DNA of 64,000 nucleotides, from contig JBBDNB010000023.1 in NCBI GenBank assembly GCA_040877935.1, positions 52,729 to 116,728 on the forward strand. Reading direction: 5' to 3'. This document shows positions 18,001 through 26,410 of this stretch, piece by piece. Made by a program: the position numbers and the translations under genes. How positions within the stretch are numbered: position 1 is the first letter of the stretch; each line of letters begins with the position of its first letter. Source of the stretch: Chitinophagales bacterium. GTDB taxonomy: Bacteria > Bacteroidota > Bacteroidia > Chitinophagales > CAIOSU01. The notes beneath the pieces were generated by a model. It saw only the letters and a list, made by a program, of their open reading frames with translations, did no database searches and was not told where the DNA came from.

Positions 18001-18167
18001 AAGTATATTAAAATTTACAAAATATATTGTTCGGCTAAATATTTTGCTGGAAATAAATGCTGAAATGATATGTTTCTAATCGTGAATTTAGAGCTGAAGC
18101 AAATAGCAGATCTGACTTTTGTGGCTGAAAATCATCGAAAGGAAATGGAACCAAAACTATTGAGTGC

Positions 18168-18311
18168 CTAATCATTTAATGGTTCTCCATCATTTATTGA
18201 GTAAATACCCTCTTCGCTTTCCTTCAAAAAATCAAATGCTGGATTGTTCAATATGGATTTAAGCCATAACTTTTCCTCATCCGATTCAGAATTGTCATCA
18301 ATAGAAATCAT
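18168..18311 (-). CDS. Small antitoxin-like protein (47 aa)
   Basis: ATG at 18311 opens a 47-codon frame, MISIDDNSESDEEKLWLKSI, continuing LNNPAFDFLKESEEGIYSIN and DGEPLND. The very acidic composition and the PAFDFLKxxEEGIYSxxDGxP pattern resemble small antitoxins common in Bacteroidota and Cyanobacteria that usually precede a toxin gene. No toxin follows on this strand; fumC is next. It lies 59 bp after the small gene paired with the PIN toxin, so it may be an orphan or a third member of that locus. Confidence 0.6.
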   Translation of the reverse strand: MISIDDNSESDEEKLWLKSILNNPAFDFLKESEEGIYSINDGEPLND

Positions 18312-18370
18312 AGCCTTTGCTCTTTTATGATTTAATCAGCACAATTTGCAAATCACTTTCTTAAATGAAA

Positions 18371-18547
18371 CTATTTTGATTTTGTAAAAGCTTCTGCCTT
18401 TTTTTTGAAGTATTCTTTTTCCTTCTCAAAATCCATATCTATTAAATCCCGATCCATTTTATCCCGGATTTTCCTCATTAATTTGACAGCATCAATGTTT
18501 TTTGATGAATCCTGTCTTTTTTTTTGTTTTCTGTCATCTGTTTTCAT
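18371..18547 (-). CDS. Small basic protein, probable partner of the PIN toxin (58 aa)
   Basis: ATG at 18547 lies inside the end of the PIN-domain gene (14-bp overlap), so the two are translationally coupled. The 58-residue product is highly charged (MKTDDRKQKKRQDSSKNI, then DAVKLMRKIRDKMDRDLIDM) and ends in KKKAEAFTKSK, predicted mostly helical. Size, charge and coupling fit an antitoxin; the toxin-first order is the reverse of most vapBC loci. No named family was recognised. Confidence 0.65.
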   Translation of the reverse strand: MKTDDRKQKKRQDSSKNIDAVKLMRKIRDKMDRDLIDMDFEKEKEYFKKKAEAFTKSK

Positions 18548-18998
18548 AATTCAATATTTCTCTTGGAGTTCTTATTTCTATGCTTTTATAGCCTTGCTGA
18601 ATATTAACACCATTGTACAAATGAATTTTATTAAGATTGACAATATGTTTGAAATTCCAACTGGCCAGTACTTCAACTTGGTTAACTGTGGCTGTAGCTA
18701 TGTGCCTGCAATCGGTTATGCTTTTGTGGCCTACAACATTAGAATTTAAATATTCATCAGCTAACTTGCGCGCATCACTATTGTACTCTACATAAATTTT
18801 GTTGTTTTCCTGAATTTTTTGAAGTATTTCCCTAATTCTTAGCGGAGCATTGCTTAATTCAGCATATAGTATTTCAGAAATTGCCAACTTAAATTCACCT
18901 CTTTCAACAGAGTTGAAAAACAATTTTGTCCAGTATTTAAACTCTTTGTCATAATAAGCTCCTACAACAGAAGTATCAATGTACACTTTTTTCATCAT
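18534..18998 (-). CDS. PIN-domain protein, VapC-like toxin
   Basis: The 154-residue protein starts MKKVYIDTSVVGAYYD, with the PIN acidic residue at Asp8 or Asp9 according to start choice. A second acidic cluster follows (EILYAELSNA), and a third in ITDCRHIATATVNQVEVLAS, with the WNFKHIVN segment typical of PIN nucleases. Such proteins are Mg-dependent RNases that act as toxins. The downstream small gene overlaps its 3' end. Just upstream, a short open stretch ending LANIEALKK has its TGA overlapping the toxin ATG, which may be the tail of a decayed upstream partner. Either Met1 or Met2 could start translation. Confidence 0.8.
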   Translation of the reverse strand: MMKKVYIDTSVVGAYYDKEFKYWTKLFFNSVERGEFKLAISEILYAELSNAPLRIREILQKIQENNKIYVEYNSDARKLADEYLNSNVVGHKSITDCRHIATATVNQVEVLASWNFKHIVNLNKIHLYNGVNIQQGYKSIEIRTPREILNYENR

Positions 18999-19122
18999 TT
19001 CTTTAGGGCTTCAATGTTAGCCAGGAATTTGTCATCTATCCAGCTTCTTATTCAAAGATAATTACAAATAATTCTTTCTTTCAGTTCTGTTTTGAACACG
19101 CAGTAAATAAATCAAACAAAAA

Positions 19123-19902
19123 TCACTCCCCTTTAAAATTTGCTCTTCTTTTTTCCAGAAATGCACTGGCACCTTCCTGAAAATCCTGAGAACTGGCACA
19201 ATTGGCAAATTCATCAATTTCGGTCTGGTATCCGTTTACACCATCTGTGTAGGCCGCATTTATAGCATTGATTACTCCGGCAATGGCAAGTGGTGCTTTG
19301 GCCGCAATTTTCTGGATGATCTCAATGGCCGAATCCACCAGTGAATCGTTGTGGCCCAATTTATTGACCAATCCCATTGCTTTGGCTTCTTGCCCGTTGA
19401 TCATATCGGCAGTCATCAGCAATTCAAAAGCCTTTCCTTTTCCCAGCAGATGAGCCATGCGTTGCGTACCTCCATATCCGGGGACAATGCCCAGGTTGAC
19501 TTCCGGTTGACCAAAACGGGCTGTTTCACCCGCAATGCGCATATGACAGGCCATGGCCAATTCACAACCACCGCCCAACGCAAAACCATTCACAGCTGCA
19601 ATTACGGGCTTGGGGCAATTTTCTATTTTATTAAAAACACGGTGTCCTGCTTCTGAGAGCGATCTTGCATCAACAGAAGTCAAGCCGGTAAATTCGGCAA
19701 TATCCGCACCGGCAGCAAAGGCCTTATTGCCCACTCCGCTGATCACAGCACCATTCAATTCCTTATTATCGTAAACTTCTTGAATGGCCTCGCCCAATTC
19801 CCTGATCAATTCCCGGTTCAAAGCGTTCATCTTATCAGGCCGGTTGATCAAAATCACCTGTACATTTTCCTTTTGCTCTACTTTCAGATATTCGTAACTC
19901 AT
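19123..19902 (-). CDS. Enoyl-CoA hydratase/isomerase (crotonase family)
   Basis: A 259-residue single-domain crotonase. The oxyanion-hole segment NKAFAAGADIAEF lies near residues 59-71, ALGGGCELAMACH near 105-117 carries the first catalytic Glu position, and FGQPEVNLGIVPGYGGTQR near 128-146 carries the second. Both Glu residues expected of a 2-enoyl-CoA hydratase are present. It hydrates short-chain enoyl-CoA, complementing the bifunctional enzyme encoded at 3963-6389. It is monocistronic on the minus strand with no obvious partner. A role in branched-chain amino-acid degradation is equally possible. Confidence 0.92.
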   Translation of the reverse strand: MSYEYLKVEQKENVQVILINRPDKMNALNRELIRELGEAIQEVYDNKELNGAVISGVGNKAFAAGADIAEFTGLTSVDARSLSEAGHRVFNKIENCPKPVIAAVNGFALGGGCELAMACHMRIAGETARFGQPEVNLGIVPGYGGTQRMAHLLGKGKAFELLMTADMINGQEAKAMGLVNKLGHNDSLVDSAIEIIQKIAAKAPLAIAGVINAINAAYTDGVNGYQTEIDEFANCASSQDFQEGASAFLEKRRANFKGE

Positions 19903-20065
19903 GTTATTTTGATTTTTTGCAAATATAGGGAGAGCAATTGTTTTTTATAATTGCTCTTCAAAACAAAAACCTTCCTCTTAGGGTTATGGAAATTGTATTT
20001 TTGCTGTCAGGAATTTAAAATTACTCCAACTATTAATATAGAATTAAAAAAACAAAAACCTGTTT

Positions 20066-22183
20066 ATGCTATTTGTTTCCAATAATAAATATTTTGTTTT
20101 ATCATTTCTTTTAACCTGCTTTTTAAGCATCGGGGTAATCGCCCAAAGCCACAGAACCTGTGGTACTGATGATTTACTACAGGAATTAATCGATAAAAAC
20201 CCACAGGTTGCCATTGATTTTGAAAAGATGCGAATGGATGCCCGCAGTTTTTCCCAAAATAATGTTTCGGCCAAATCACAGGCAGCTATTGTCATTCCCG
20301 TAGTAGTTCATGTTTATCACGATGATTCGGACAATACGGTGGGGCAGGGCACCAATATTTCGGATGCACAAATTCTATCACAAATAGAGGTTTTGAATAA
20401 GGATTTCAATGCGCAAAATGCTGATATAAGTGATGTCCCCGCAGTTTTTGAAGATGCTATTGGCAGCCTTGATCTTGAGTTTCGCATGGCAGAATTTGAT
20501 GAACAGGGAAATGCCACTAATGGAATAACAAGAAATTCATTAAATGGGAATAACTGGACTGACACCTTCAAATCTGCCAGTATTTGGGATCCATCACAAT
20601 ACCTCAATATCTGGGTGACATCTATTTCAGGAAATATTTTGGGATATGCCACTTTCCCGGGCACTTCACCCGATGGTGATGGAGTAGTGATTGGTTACAG
20701 GTATTATGGCAAAACTCCCGATAATCCATTCAATACAAATTTTAACCTTGGAAGAACCGCTACACATGAAATAGGTCACTGGCTTGGTTTGGAACACACA
20801 TTTGCTGGAAGTGCCTGTGCCGGAAATGACCCAGTAACCTGTACTTTTTCCGGAGACCGTATTTGCGACACCCCACCAATTGACGAGGCCAATTACGGTT
20901 GCAATTTCAGTCCCAGTCAAAACACCTGTACCGAAACACCCGTTGACTTACCTGATATGTGGATGAACTATATGGATTATTCCGATGATGCCTGTTTGTT
21001 TATGTTCACCGAAGGACAAGCTGATGTCATGCTGGGAGTATTGAATACGAGTAGGGCAAGTATAAAAACAAGCGATGGAGTTACGCCCGGCCCTTCCTAT
21101 AATTTTACCGGTACAGTAAGGAATGCTTTAAACGGAGCGGGCGTGCCTTTTGCCAAAGTTGTTTTGAACAGCATTGGTGCGCGCTATGAAATCACCTGTG
21201 ATGCCGATGGGCAATTCACTACTGGAAACACCTACAAATCAGGTACTTATGAGGTGTATGCCGGCAAATGGGGCTATATGACCAAATTGCACAACCCTTC
21301 ATTTGATTTGCAGAGCAATACCAGCGGAATTGAAATTGAGATTGTCCCGGGAGTTTACTACGATGACTTTATCATGAATTTTGACTGGACAGTTTCAGGC
21401 AACGCAAGTACCGGTATTTGGGAGCGTGGAATTCCGATTGGAACTTCTTTTAATAACCAGCCCTCAAACCCTGGGGCAGATGTTGAAGAGGATTTTGGAA
21501 GTTTTTGTTTTGCTACTGGCAACGGTGGAGGACAAGCTGGTAATGATGATGTGGACGATGGAAATACAATTTTGACTTCACCTGTTTTTGACCCGAGCAA
21601 TTATCAAAGGCCATATCTGAATTACTATCGTTGGTTTTTCAATGATGGGGGACAGGCAGGGAGCACTCCCGATGATGAGCTGATTATAAAGCTCTCCAAT
21701 GGCAGTCAGACTGTAACACTTGAAACACTGGATTTCAATACTCAGGACGGCAACGAATGGGGATTTAATTCGGTGAATTTAAATTCTGTGATACAGGTCA
21801 CTTCTACTATGCAATTGATTGTGGAAACTGCTGATCAGGTTGGTTCCGGTCATATTGTGGAAGCTGGTTTCGATATGTTTGTGGCCATTGATTCATCGAA
21901 TTTGCCTACATCAATAAATACACCCGCAGCAGTTCAAAACAGCTCATCCATTTACCCCAACCCCAACAGTGGACAGTTTGTAATTGAATGGAAAGACCAT
22001 GCTCCTAAATTGGCAGCCATCAAAATTTACAGCCTGGGCGGGCAATTGCTGATGCAAAAATATTATGGAAAGCTACAGAACAATAGGCTGGAAATAGATG
22101 CAGGTAAATTGAGCAGCGGCATGTATATTATAGAAGTATTTGATGGCGAAAATGCAGAACAACATAAACTGAGTATTTATTAA
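20066..22183 (+). CDS. M43-type zinc metalloprotease secreted by T9SS
   Basis: A 705-residue secreted protease. The signal peptide (MLFVSNNKYFVLSFLLTCFL, cleaved near IAQ) is followed by a propeptide. The pappalysin-type zinc site HEIGHWLGLEH lies at residues 234-244, with the Met-turn region WMNYMDYSDDACLFMF about 70 residues later. A carboxypeptidase-regulatory-like beta domain follows (FTGTVRNALNGAGVPFAKV), then a jelly-roll-like region and a C-terminal T9SS type A sorting domain (SSIYPNPNSGQFVIEW). Families M43 and M12 share the metzincin motif; the W after the second His favours the M43 cytophagalysin group. It probably degrades extracellular protein. Confidence 0.9.
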   Translation: MLFVSNNKYFVLSFLLTCFLSIGVIAQSHRTCGTDDLLQELIDKNPQVAIDFEKMRMDARSFSQNNVSAKSQAAIVIPVVVHVYHDDSDNTVGQGTNISDAQILSQIEVLNKDFNAQNADISDVPAVFEDAIGSLDLEFRMAEFDEQGNATNGITRNSLNGNNWTDTFKSASIWDPSQYLNIWVTSISGNILGYATFPGTSPDGDGVVIGYRYYGKTPDNPFNTNFNLGRTATHEIGHWLGLEHTFAGSACAGNDPVTCTFSGDRICDTPPIDEANYGCNFSPSQNTCTETPVDLPDMWMNYMDYSDDACLFMFTEGQADVMLGVLNTSRASIKTSDGVTPGPSYNFTGTVRNALNGAGVPFAKVVLNSIGARYEITCDADGQFTTGNTYKSGTYEVYAGKWGYMTKLHNPSFDLQSNTSGIEIEIVPGVYYDDFIMNFDWTVSGNASTGIWERGIPIGTSFNNQPSNPGADVEEDFGSFCFATGNGGGQAGNDDVDDGNTILTSPVFDPSNYQRPYLNYYRWFFNDGGQAGSTPDDELIIKLSNGSQTVTLETLDFNTQDGNEWGFNSVNLNSVIQVTSTMQLIVETADQVGSGHIVEAGFDMFVAIDSSNLPTSINTPAAVQNSSSIYPNPNSGQFVIEWKDHAPKLAAIKIYSLGGQLLMQKYYGKLQNNRLEIDAGKLSSGMYIIEVFDGENAEQHKLSIY

Positions 22184-22223
22184 ATTCGCATTTCCAATGT
22201 AACACATTAAATTATAGACACAC

Positions 22224-23000
22224 ATGATTTACGTAGTTTCCCCTGCCAAAAGTCTTGATTTTGAAAGTGACCCGAAAACAAATGAATACTCGGAAATACT
22301 TTTTCCTGATGCTTTTGAAAAGCTGAATGCTGTTCTGAAAAAGAAAAGCAGGAAACAGTTGTCGGAATTGATGAACATCAGCGAATCGCTGGCCAACCTG
22401 AATTACAATCGCAATCAAAACCGTTCATTGCCTTTTGATTCCAATAATGCCAAACAAGCTTTACGGGCATTCCAGGGCGATGTGTACCAGGGTATTGATG
22501 CAGATAACTTATCCGCTGCTGATTTAAAATATGCACAAAACCATCTGCGTATTTTATCTGGATTATACGGGCTGTTGCGTCCGCTGGATTTGATGCAGCC
22601 TTATCGCCTGGAAATGGGCACCAAATTGAAAGTGGGACAAAAGAAAAACCTTTACGAGTTTTGGGGCGACCAAATCACCCTGGCACTCAATGACGCTTTA
22701 AAAGGTCAAAAAGAAAAAGTGCTGGTCAACCTGGCGAGCAATGAATACTGGAAATCCGTTCAGCCCAAAAAGATTGAGGCAGAAATCATCACACCCCAAT
22801 TCAAAGACTGGAAAGGGGACAAGTACAAAATCATTGCATTTTTTGCCAAAAAAGCCCGCGGCCTGATGTGTCGCTATATTATCCAAAACCGAATTGAGAA
22901 AGCGGAAGATATCAAAAGTTTTAATTTGGATGGCTACAGTTACAATGATCGCCTGAGCAAAGGCAAGGAATGGGTTTTTACCCGTGAGGGAAAACAATAA
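22224..23000 (+). CDS. yaaA: Peroxide-stress protein YaaA (DUF328)
   Basis: The 258-residue protein starts MIYVVSPAKSLDF and shows family hallmarks: FNGDVYxGIDA-like segment FQGDVYQGIDADNLSA, YAQNHLRILSGLYGLLRPLD, PYRLEMGTKL, LVNLASNEYWKSV and FFAKKARGLMCRYII. Members of this family bind DNA and limit oxidative DNA damage from iron in E. coli. Length is normal for the family (about 250). It is followed 21 bp later by the UDG-family gene, and the pair may be cotranscribed, which would suit a DNA-damage role. Confidence 0.95.
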   Translation: MIYVVSPAKSLDFESDPKTNEYSEILFPDAFEKLNAVLKKKSRKQLSELMNISESLANLNYNRNQNRSLPFDSNNAKQALRAFQGDVYQGIDADNLSAADLKYAQNHLRILSGLYGLLRPLDLMQPYRLEMGTKLKVGQKKNLYEFWGDQITLALNDALKGQKEKVLVNLASNEYWKSVQPKKIEAEIITPQFKDWKGDKYKIIAFFAKKARGLMCRYIIQNRIEKAEDIKSFNLDGYSYNDRLSKGKEWVFTREGKQ

Positions 23001-23021
23001 TTTTTGTAGCTTCCATTTTGT

Positions 23022-23594
23022 ATGGATGCTTTACTTGGTAAAATCAGGAATTGCAAAGAATGTGAACCGCACTTGCCTTTAGGGGCCAATCCAGTTTTAA
23101 CTGCAAGTCCGAAAAGCAAACTGGTAATTATTGGACAGGCGCCAGGCAGAATTGTGCATCAATCCGGCATTCCCTGGGACGATAAAAGCGGGGATAACCT
23201 GAGAGCCTGGCTGGGCATTGATAAGGAGGTGTTTTACAATCCTGAAATAGTAGCACTTATACCTATGGGGTTTTGCTATCCTGGTACCGGCAAAAGTGGT
23301 GACCTACCTCCACGACCTGAATGTGCACCACTTTGGCACAAGGCTTTGCTCCAAAAAATGAATCCTGAATTAATCCTGCTGATTGGCAATTATGCGCAGA
23401 AATATTACTTAGGAAAGCGGGCTGAAAAAACGCTAACGGCTACAGTGAAAAACTTCAGAAATTACCTGCCCAAATATTTCCCTTTGCCACATCCATCGCC
23501 AAGAAACAACATCTGGCAGGCAAAGAACCCGTGGTTTAGGGAGGAGGTTTTGTCTGCGCTGGAAAAGAAAGTGAATGCAGTGCTGGAAATCTGA
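23022..23594 (+). CDS. Uracil-DNA glycosylase superfamily protein
   Basis: A 190-residue protein of the uracil-DNA glycosylase superfamily. The N-terminal water-activating region reads VIIGQAPGRIVHQSGIPWDD. The LLIGNYAQKYYL segment forms the central strand, and PLPHPSPRNNIWQAKNPWF is the HPSPRN-type motif that contacts DNA. The GQAPG motif and the early CKECxxH (Cys12, Cys15) resemble family 4/5-like or DUF4918-like members, but only part of the Fe-S cysteine set is visible. It probably removes uracil or a related base, though activity is not assured. The 3' end is partly duplicated at 24293-24406. Confidence 0.8.
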   Translation: MDALLGKIRNCKECEPHLPLGANPVLTASPKSKLVIIGQAPGRIVHQSGIPWDDKSGDNLRAWLGIDKEVFYNPEIVALIPMGFCYPGTGKSGDLPPRPECAPLWHKALLQKMNPELILLIGNYAQKYYLGKRAEKTLTATVKNFRNYLPKYFPLPHPSPRNNIWQAKNPWFREEVLSALEKKVNAVLEI

Positions 23595-23605
23595 TTTACC
23601 CAGAC

Positions 23606-24155
23606 TTAAAATAGAATGTCCTTTAATTTATCGTCCTGATAACCTCTGTAGTCTTCATGAAATTGAATAAAAGCTTCTATCCCTGAAAACCATTCCAACA
23701 CTTCATTTTTCTGTACCATAGTTGGCTTATCACTGATGATAGCATTGTAGGAGCTAAATTTCCAATCTTCAAATCTATAACATAAACCTGCTTTAATTGG
23801 ATTGTAATGAATATAAGCGATAATAGCAGAATAATAATCTTGATCAGCGATTTCTTTTCTTCTAAACTTTTTTTTGAAATAAACTACCAGTTCTGTTTTG
23901 TTGCTTGTTAATGGCTTTAGAATATGTCATGAAAAACACCCTAAAGGCTTCTCTTAAAATTTCTGAGTCAACTTCATTTATCCTGACAAAAAAATGGAAG
24001 TGGTTTGGCATCAAACAATACGAAAACATGTCTAAATAATCATTTAAATACTTTTTGAAAAGATGCAGGAAATAAAAGTAATTTTCTTCATTGAAGAATA
24101 TTTGCTCTTTATTATTGCCTCTATTGTACAGATGATATAAGGTACCCTCTCTCAA
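23606..24155 (-). pseudogene. REP-associated tyrosine transposase (RAYT, Y1/HUH type), frameshifted
   Basis: The first part (24155 to 23862) reads YHLYNRGNNKEQIFFNEENY and contains the HUH motif in LMPNHFHFFV. It then stops after FQKKV. Removing one A from a run of eight A at about 23873-23880 reconnects it with FRRKEIADQDYYSAIIAY, then IHYNPIKAGLCYRFEDWKFSSYNA, ending at 23606, the normal RAYT C-terminus. No ATG precedes the domain; only TTG at 24155 is in frame. RAYTs are single-copy domesticated IS200-like transposases that act on REP hairpins; one such hairpin lies at 24213-24245. A true frameshift, polymerase slippage or a sequencing error are all possible. Confidence 0.85.
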
Positions 24156-24212
24156 TTTTTTTAGATGTAAAATACAAAACCTTCAATTAACACAAGCTAT
24201 CAGATAAACCCC

Positions 24213-24245
24213 AGACTTCCCAAGTCTTTGAGACTTTGGAAGTCT
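24213..24245. repeat. REP-like hairpin beside the RAYT gene
   Basis: AGACTTCCCAAGTCT, a 3-base loop, then AGACTTTGGAAGTCT: the 15-base arms pair with one mismatch, and each arm also contains a smaller AGACTT/AAGTCT palindrome. It lies 58 bp upstream of the RAYT gene, where REP substrates of such transposases are expected. Confidence 0.75.
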
Positions 24246-24292
24246 TCGCTTCGATTTTAGGTTCTCTTCTAGTAAAATACCCTCCAATACTA

Positions 24293-24406
24293 CACCCTTC
24301 TCCAAGAAACAATATCTGGCAGGCAAAGAACCCGTGGTTTAGGGAGGAGGTTTTGACAGAATTGAAAAGGATTATAAAGGAAAATTCCTTTGTTTACTTT
24401 GCGTGA
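24293..24406 (+). pseudogene. Duplicated 3' end of the UDG-family gene
   Basis: An in-frame fragment reading HPSPRNNIWQAKNPWFREEV and continuing to a stop at 24404-24406 repeats the tail of the gene ending at 23594. A stretch of 42 bases (24314-24355) is identical to 23511-23552. It has no start or body. Together with the original gene it brackets the RAYT and REP hairpin, as if the element had inserted by copying or splitting the UDG 3' end. Confidence 0.85.
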
Positions 24407-24413
24407 TTTTCAA

Positions 24414-26210
24414 TCACAGCTTCACAAATGATTTATAAGCAAATCTTCCATCCTTGTTTTTCAGCACTACATAATAAATGCCGCTCGAAAGATTGGGCAC
24501 ATATAGTTCGAATGAATGGCCATTAATGGGAGCAATCCTATTGTTGTAAATTTTACCGTCCATGGAAATCACCGATAAATCCTGGATTTCCTCAAATGGC
24601 AGTGTTTCATTCAGTTCAATGCGCATTTTGCCATTATTGGGATTGGGGTAAATATTGCCAATCCAATTTTCTTCCAAGAAGCGGGCATCTGGATTCAACT
24701 CTTCTATGCTAACCACTTTTCCATCAGGGTAAATGGTCATGCAGGAAAGGGTTACATCATCTTCATCTATAATGCACATCTGAACGGAATCGCGTCCAAA
24801 GACTTCTATTTTTCCAAAGGCATTTTTGAAATTCTCATTGTACAAGCCATTACCTCCCGCATTCCAAAGCGAATCGGTAATTGGAGGTTGCCCAAGGAGA
24901 GAAGCATACTGGGCAATCTGATAAGCCAATTCAGTAGTAGCCACACTCAATCCACTGGCGTTGATTTCGGGCAATCCAGAATTTTCTCCCGTATCCATCA
25001 CATTGTGGTGCGTGTCGCCACTGATAAACATCACGCCATTTATGCCATTTCCCTTTACATGGTTGAGTAATTTATTGATGTCATCGGGGAAACCGCCCCA
25101 CCAATCGGACATACTTGCTGCCAAACGGAAGCCGGTCCCCGTTTCACCTGCTACTTCAAATTCAAAACTCTGCAAAGACAAACCCACATCAATGATGGTT
25201 TTAATTTTCTTATTAAAAGGAACACCACAAACCACAAACTTCCAGTCAGCAGTAGAATTGCTCAAGCCATCCAGCAGCCAATTCATCTGATCTTGCCCTA
25301 CAATGCTCTGTCCGGGCTTTGGGTCAAAAACCCATAAGCTGTCATTGGTATCAAATCGAAATGTTTCGCTGTAGGGCGTGGAAAGTGAACGCGTATCGAG
25401 CATAAAAAACTCGATATTTCCCATGGTAAATTTGCGGTAATATGCCTTTGTGGAATCAACCAGCTTGTAGCCCGGGAAAAAATCTTGATAGGCCTTTAGG
25501 CAATTGTCTTTTCCTTGCTGCGTAGCCGAGTCAATTTCAATATAATTGACCAATTTACCATTCACGCTTTTGTTTTTTGGCCTGAGATTGCCAATACTGG
25601 AATTCCCCCAATTGTCGTGATTATCGGGGGTGTAGGCAATTGGCACATCCCAGAGCATTTCCACCATTTCTGGTTCTTCGTATCTTTTTCTGTAGCCTTC
25701 TTCCACTCTTGCGTAATCATTTGGATAGCCATTGGCAATTTGATAATCGGGGTAGGAAAAATCTCCCGTGTGGATCATCAAATGAGGTTCGTAAGTGGGC
25801 ATCAACTCATAGGTTTTCATATTGGGTGTTTCCTGACAAGAACCCGTTACAAAAACATAATGCCCTGCTTCTCCATCCTGCGGGAAAGTCCTAAAACTGC
25901 CCTTGCGCTGATCTGCCATTCCATCAAACATTACTCTGTAGTAGTATCTGGTATTCGATTGCAATCCCGTCAAATCCGTAATCACACTATTGTCCAAATT
26001 GGCATTTGTGGTATTGGCAAATGAAATGGGCGCAGAAAAATTGCTGTCCGTATCCATTTCTATGGTAAAAGCTTGAACAGAATCCGCGCGGATATACATT
26101 CTGGCTTTTTCTGGAGTTACGCCCCCTATAACAGGGCCATGGGTGATGTTTTGGGCAAATAATGAATAAACTATTAAGACAAAAAAAGCGGTGAAAAAGG
26201 ACTTTTGCAT
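24414..26210 (-). CDS. PhoD-like alkaline phosphatase/phosphodiesterase with T9SS tail
   Basis: Start at 26210 was chosen because MQKSFFTAFFVLIVYSLFAQ is a clean signal peptide; the frame is open back to 26402, but that extension looks non-coding. The 598-residue product has a PhoD-type N-terminal Ig-like domain (GPVIGGVTPEKARMYIR, YYYRVMFDG). A metallophosphatase core follows, with GSCQE, HTGDFSYPDY, YTPDNHDNWG and ISGDTHHNVM supplying metal ligands (Asp, His, Asn). A C-terminal T9SS type A sorting domain (IGNIYPNPNNGKMRIEL) ends it. PhoD enzymes hydrolyse phosphodiesters and monoesters, often for phosphate scavenging. Here the protein should be extracellular. Confidence 0.87.
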   Translation of the reverse strand: MQKSFFTAFFVLIVYSLFAQNITHGPVIGGVTPEKARMYIRADSVQAFTIEMDTDSNFSAPISFANTTNANLDNSVITDLTGLQSNTRYYYRVMFDGMADQRKGSFRTFPQDGEAGHYVFVTGSCQETPNMKTYELMPTYEPHLMIHTGDFSYPDYQIANGYPNDYARVEEGYRKRYEEPEMVEMLWDVPIAYTPDNHDNWGNSSIGNLRPKNKSVNGKLVNYIEIDSATQQGKDNCLKAYQDFFPGYKLVDSTKAYYRKFTMGNIEFFMLDTRSLSTPYSETFRFDTNDSLWVFDPKPGQSIVGQDQMNWLLDGLSNSTADWKFVVCGVPFNKKIKTIIDVGLSLQSFEFEVAGETGTGFRLAASMSDWWGGFPDDINKLLNHVKGNGINGVMFISGDTHHNVMDTGENSGLPEINASGLSVATTELAYQIAQYASLLGQPPITDSLWNAGGNGLYNENFKNAFGKIEVFGRDSVQMCIIDEDDVTLSCMTIYPDGKVVSIEELNPDARFLEENWIGNIYPNPNNGKMRIELNETLPFEEIQDLSVISMDGKIYNNRIAPINGHSFELYVPNLSSGIYYVVLKNKDGRFAYKSFVKL

Positions 26211-26410
26211 GAAATTTAGATTGTGATTTGAATAATATTTACAATTTAGCAAAAAGCATTTATAGCTAGGTGAAAACATTATTAAGCAATGAATAATTTT
26301 CATTCCAAAATCAAAACTGCTATTAGCAAATAGCAAATTAAAACTAAAATTGCAATGTGTGGATTGCAATTTTGGATTAAAAGTGATATCTTTGGATAAC
26401 AAGTTAAGAA

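Noticed and set aside
18082..18171. 29-codon plus-strand frame from GTG (NLELKQIADLTFVAEN)
   Set aside because: Too short, no ribosome-binding site, overlaps the end of the 47-aa minus-strand gene, no recognisable family.
26211..26402. 64-codon N-terminal extension of the PhoD-like protein
   Set aside because: A clean signal peptide begins at the internal Met (26210), and the extension has no conserved features; exported proteins need the signal at the N-terminus.
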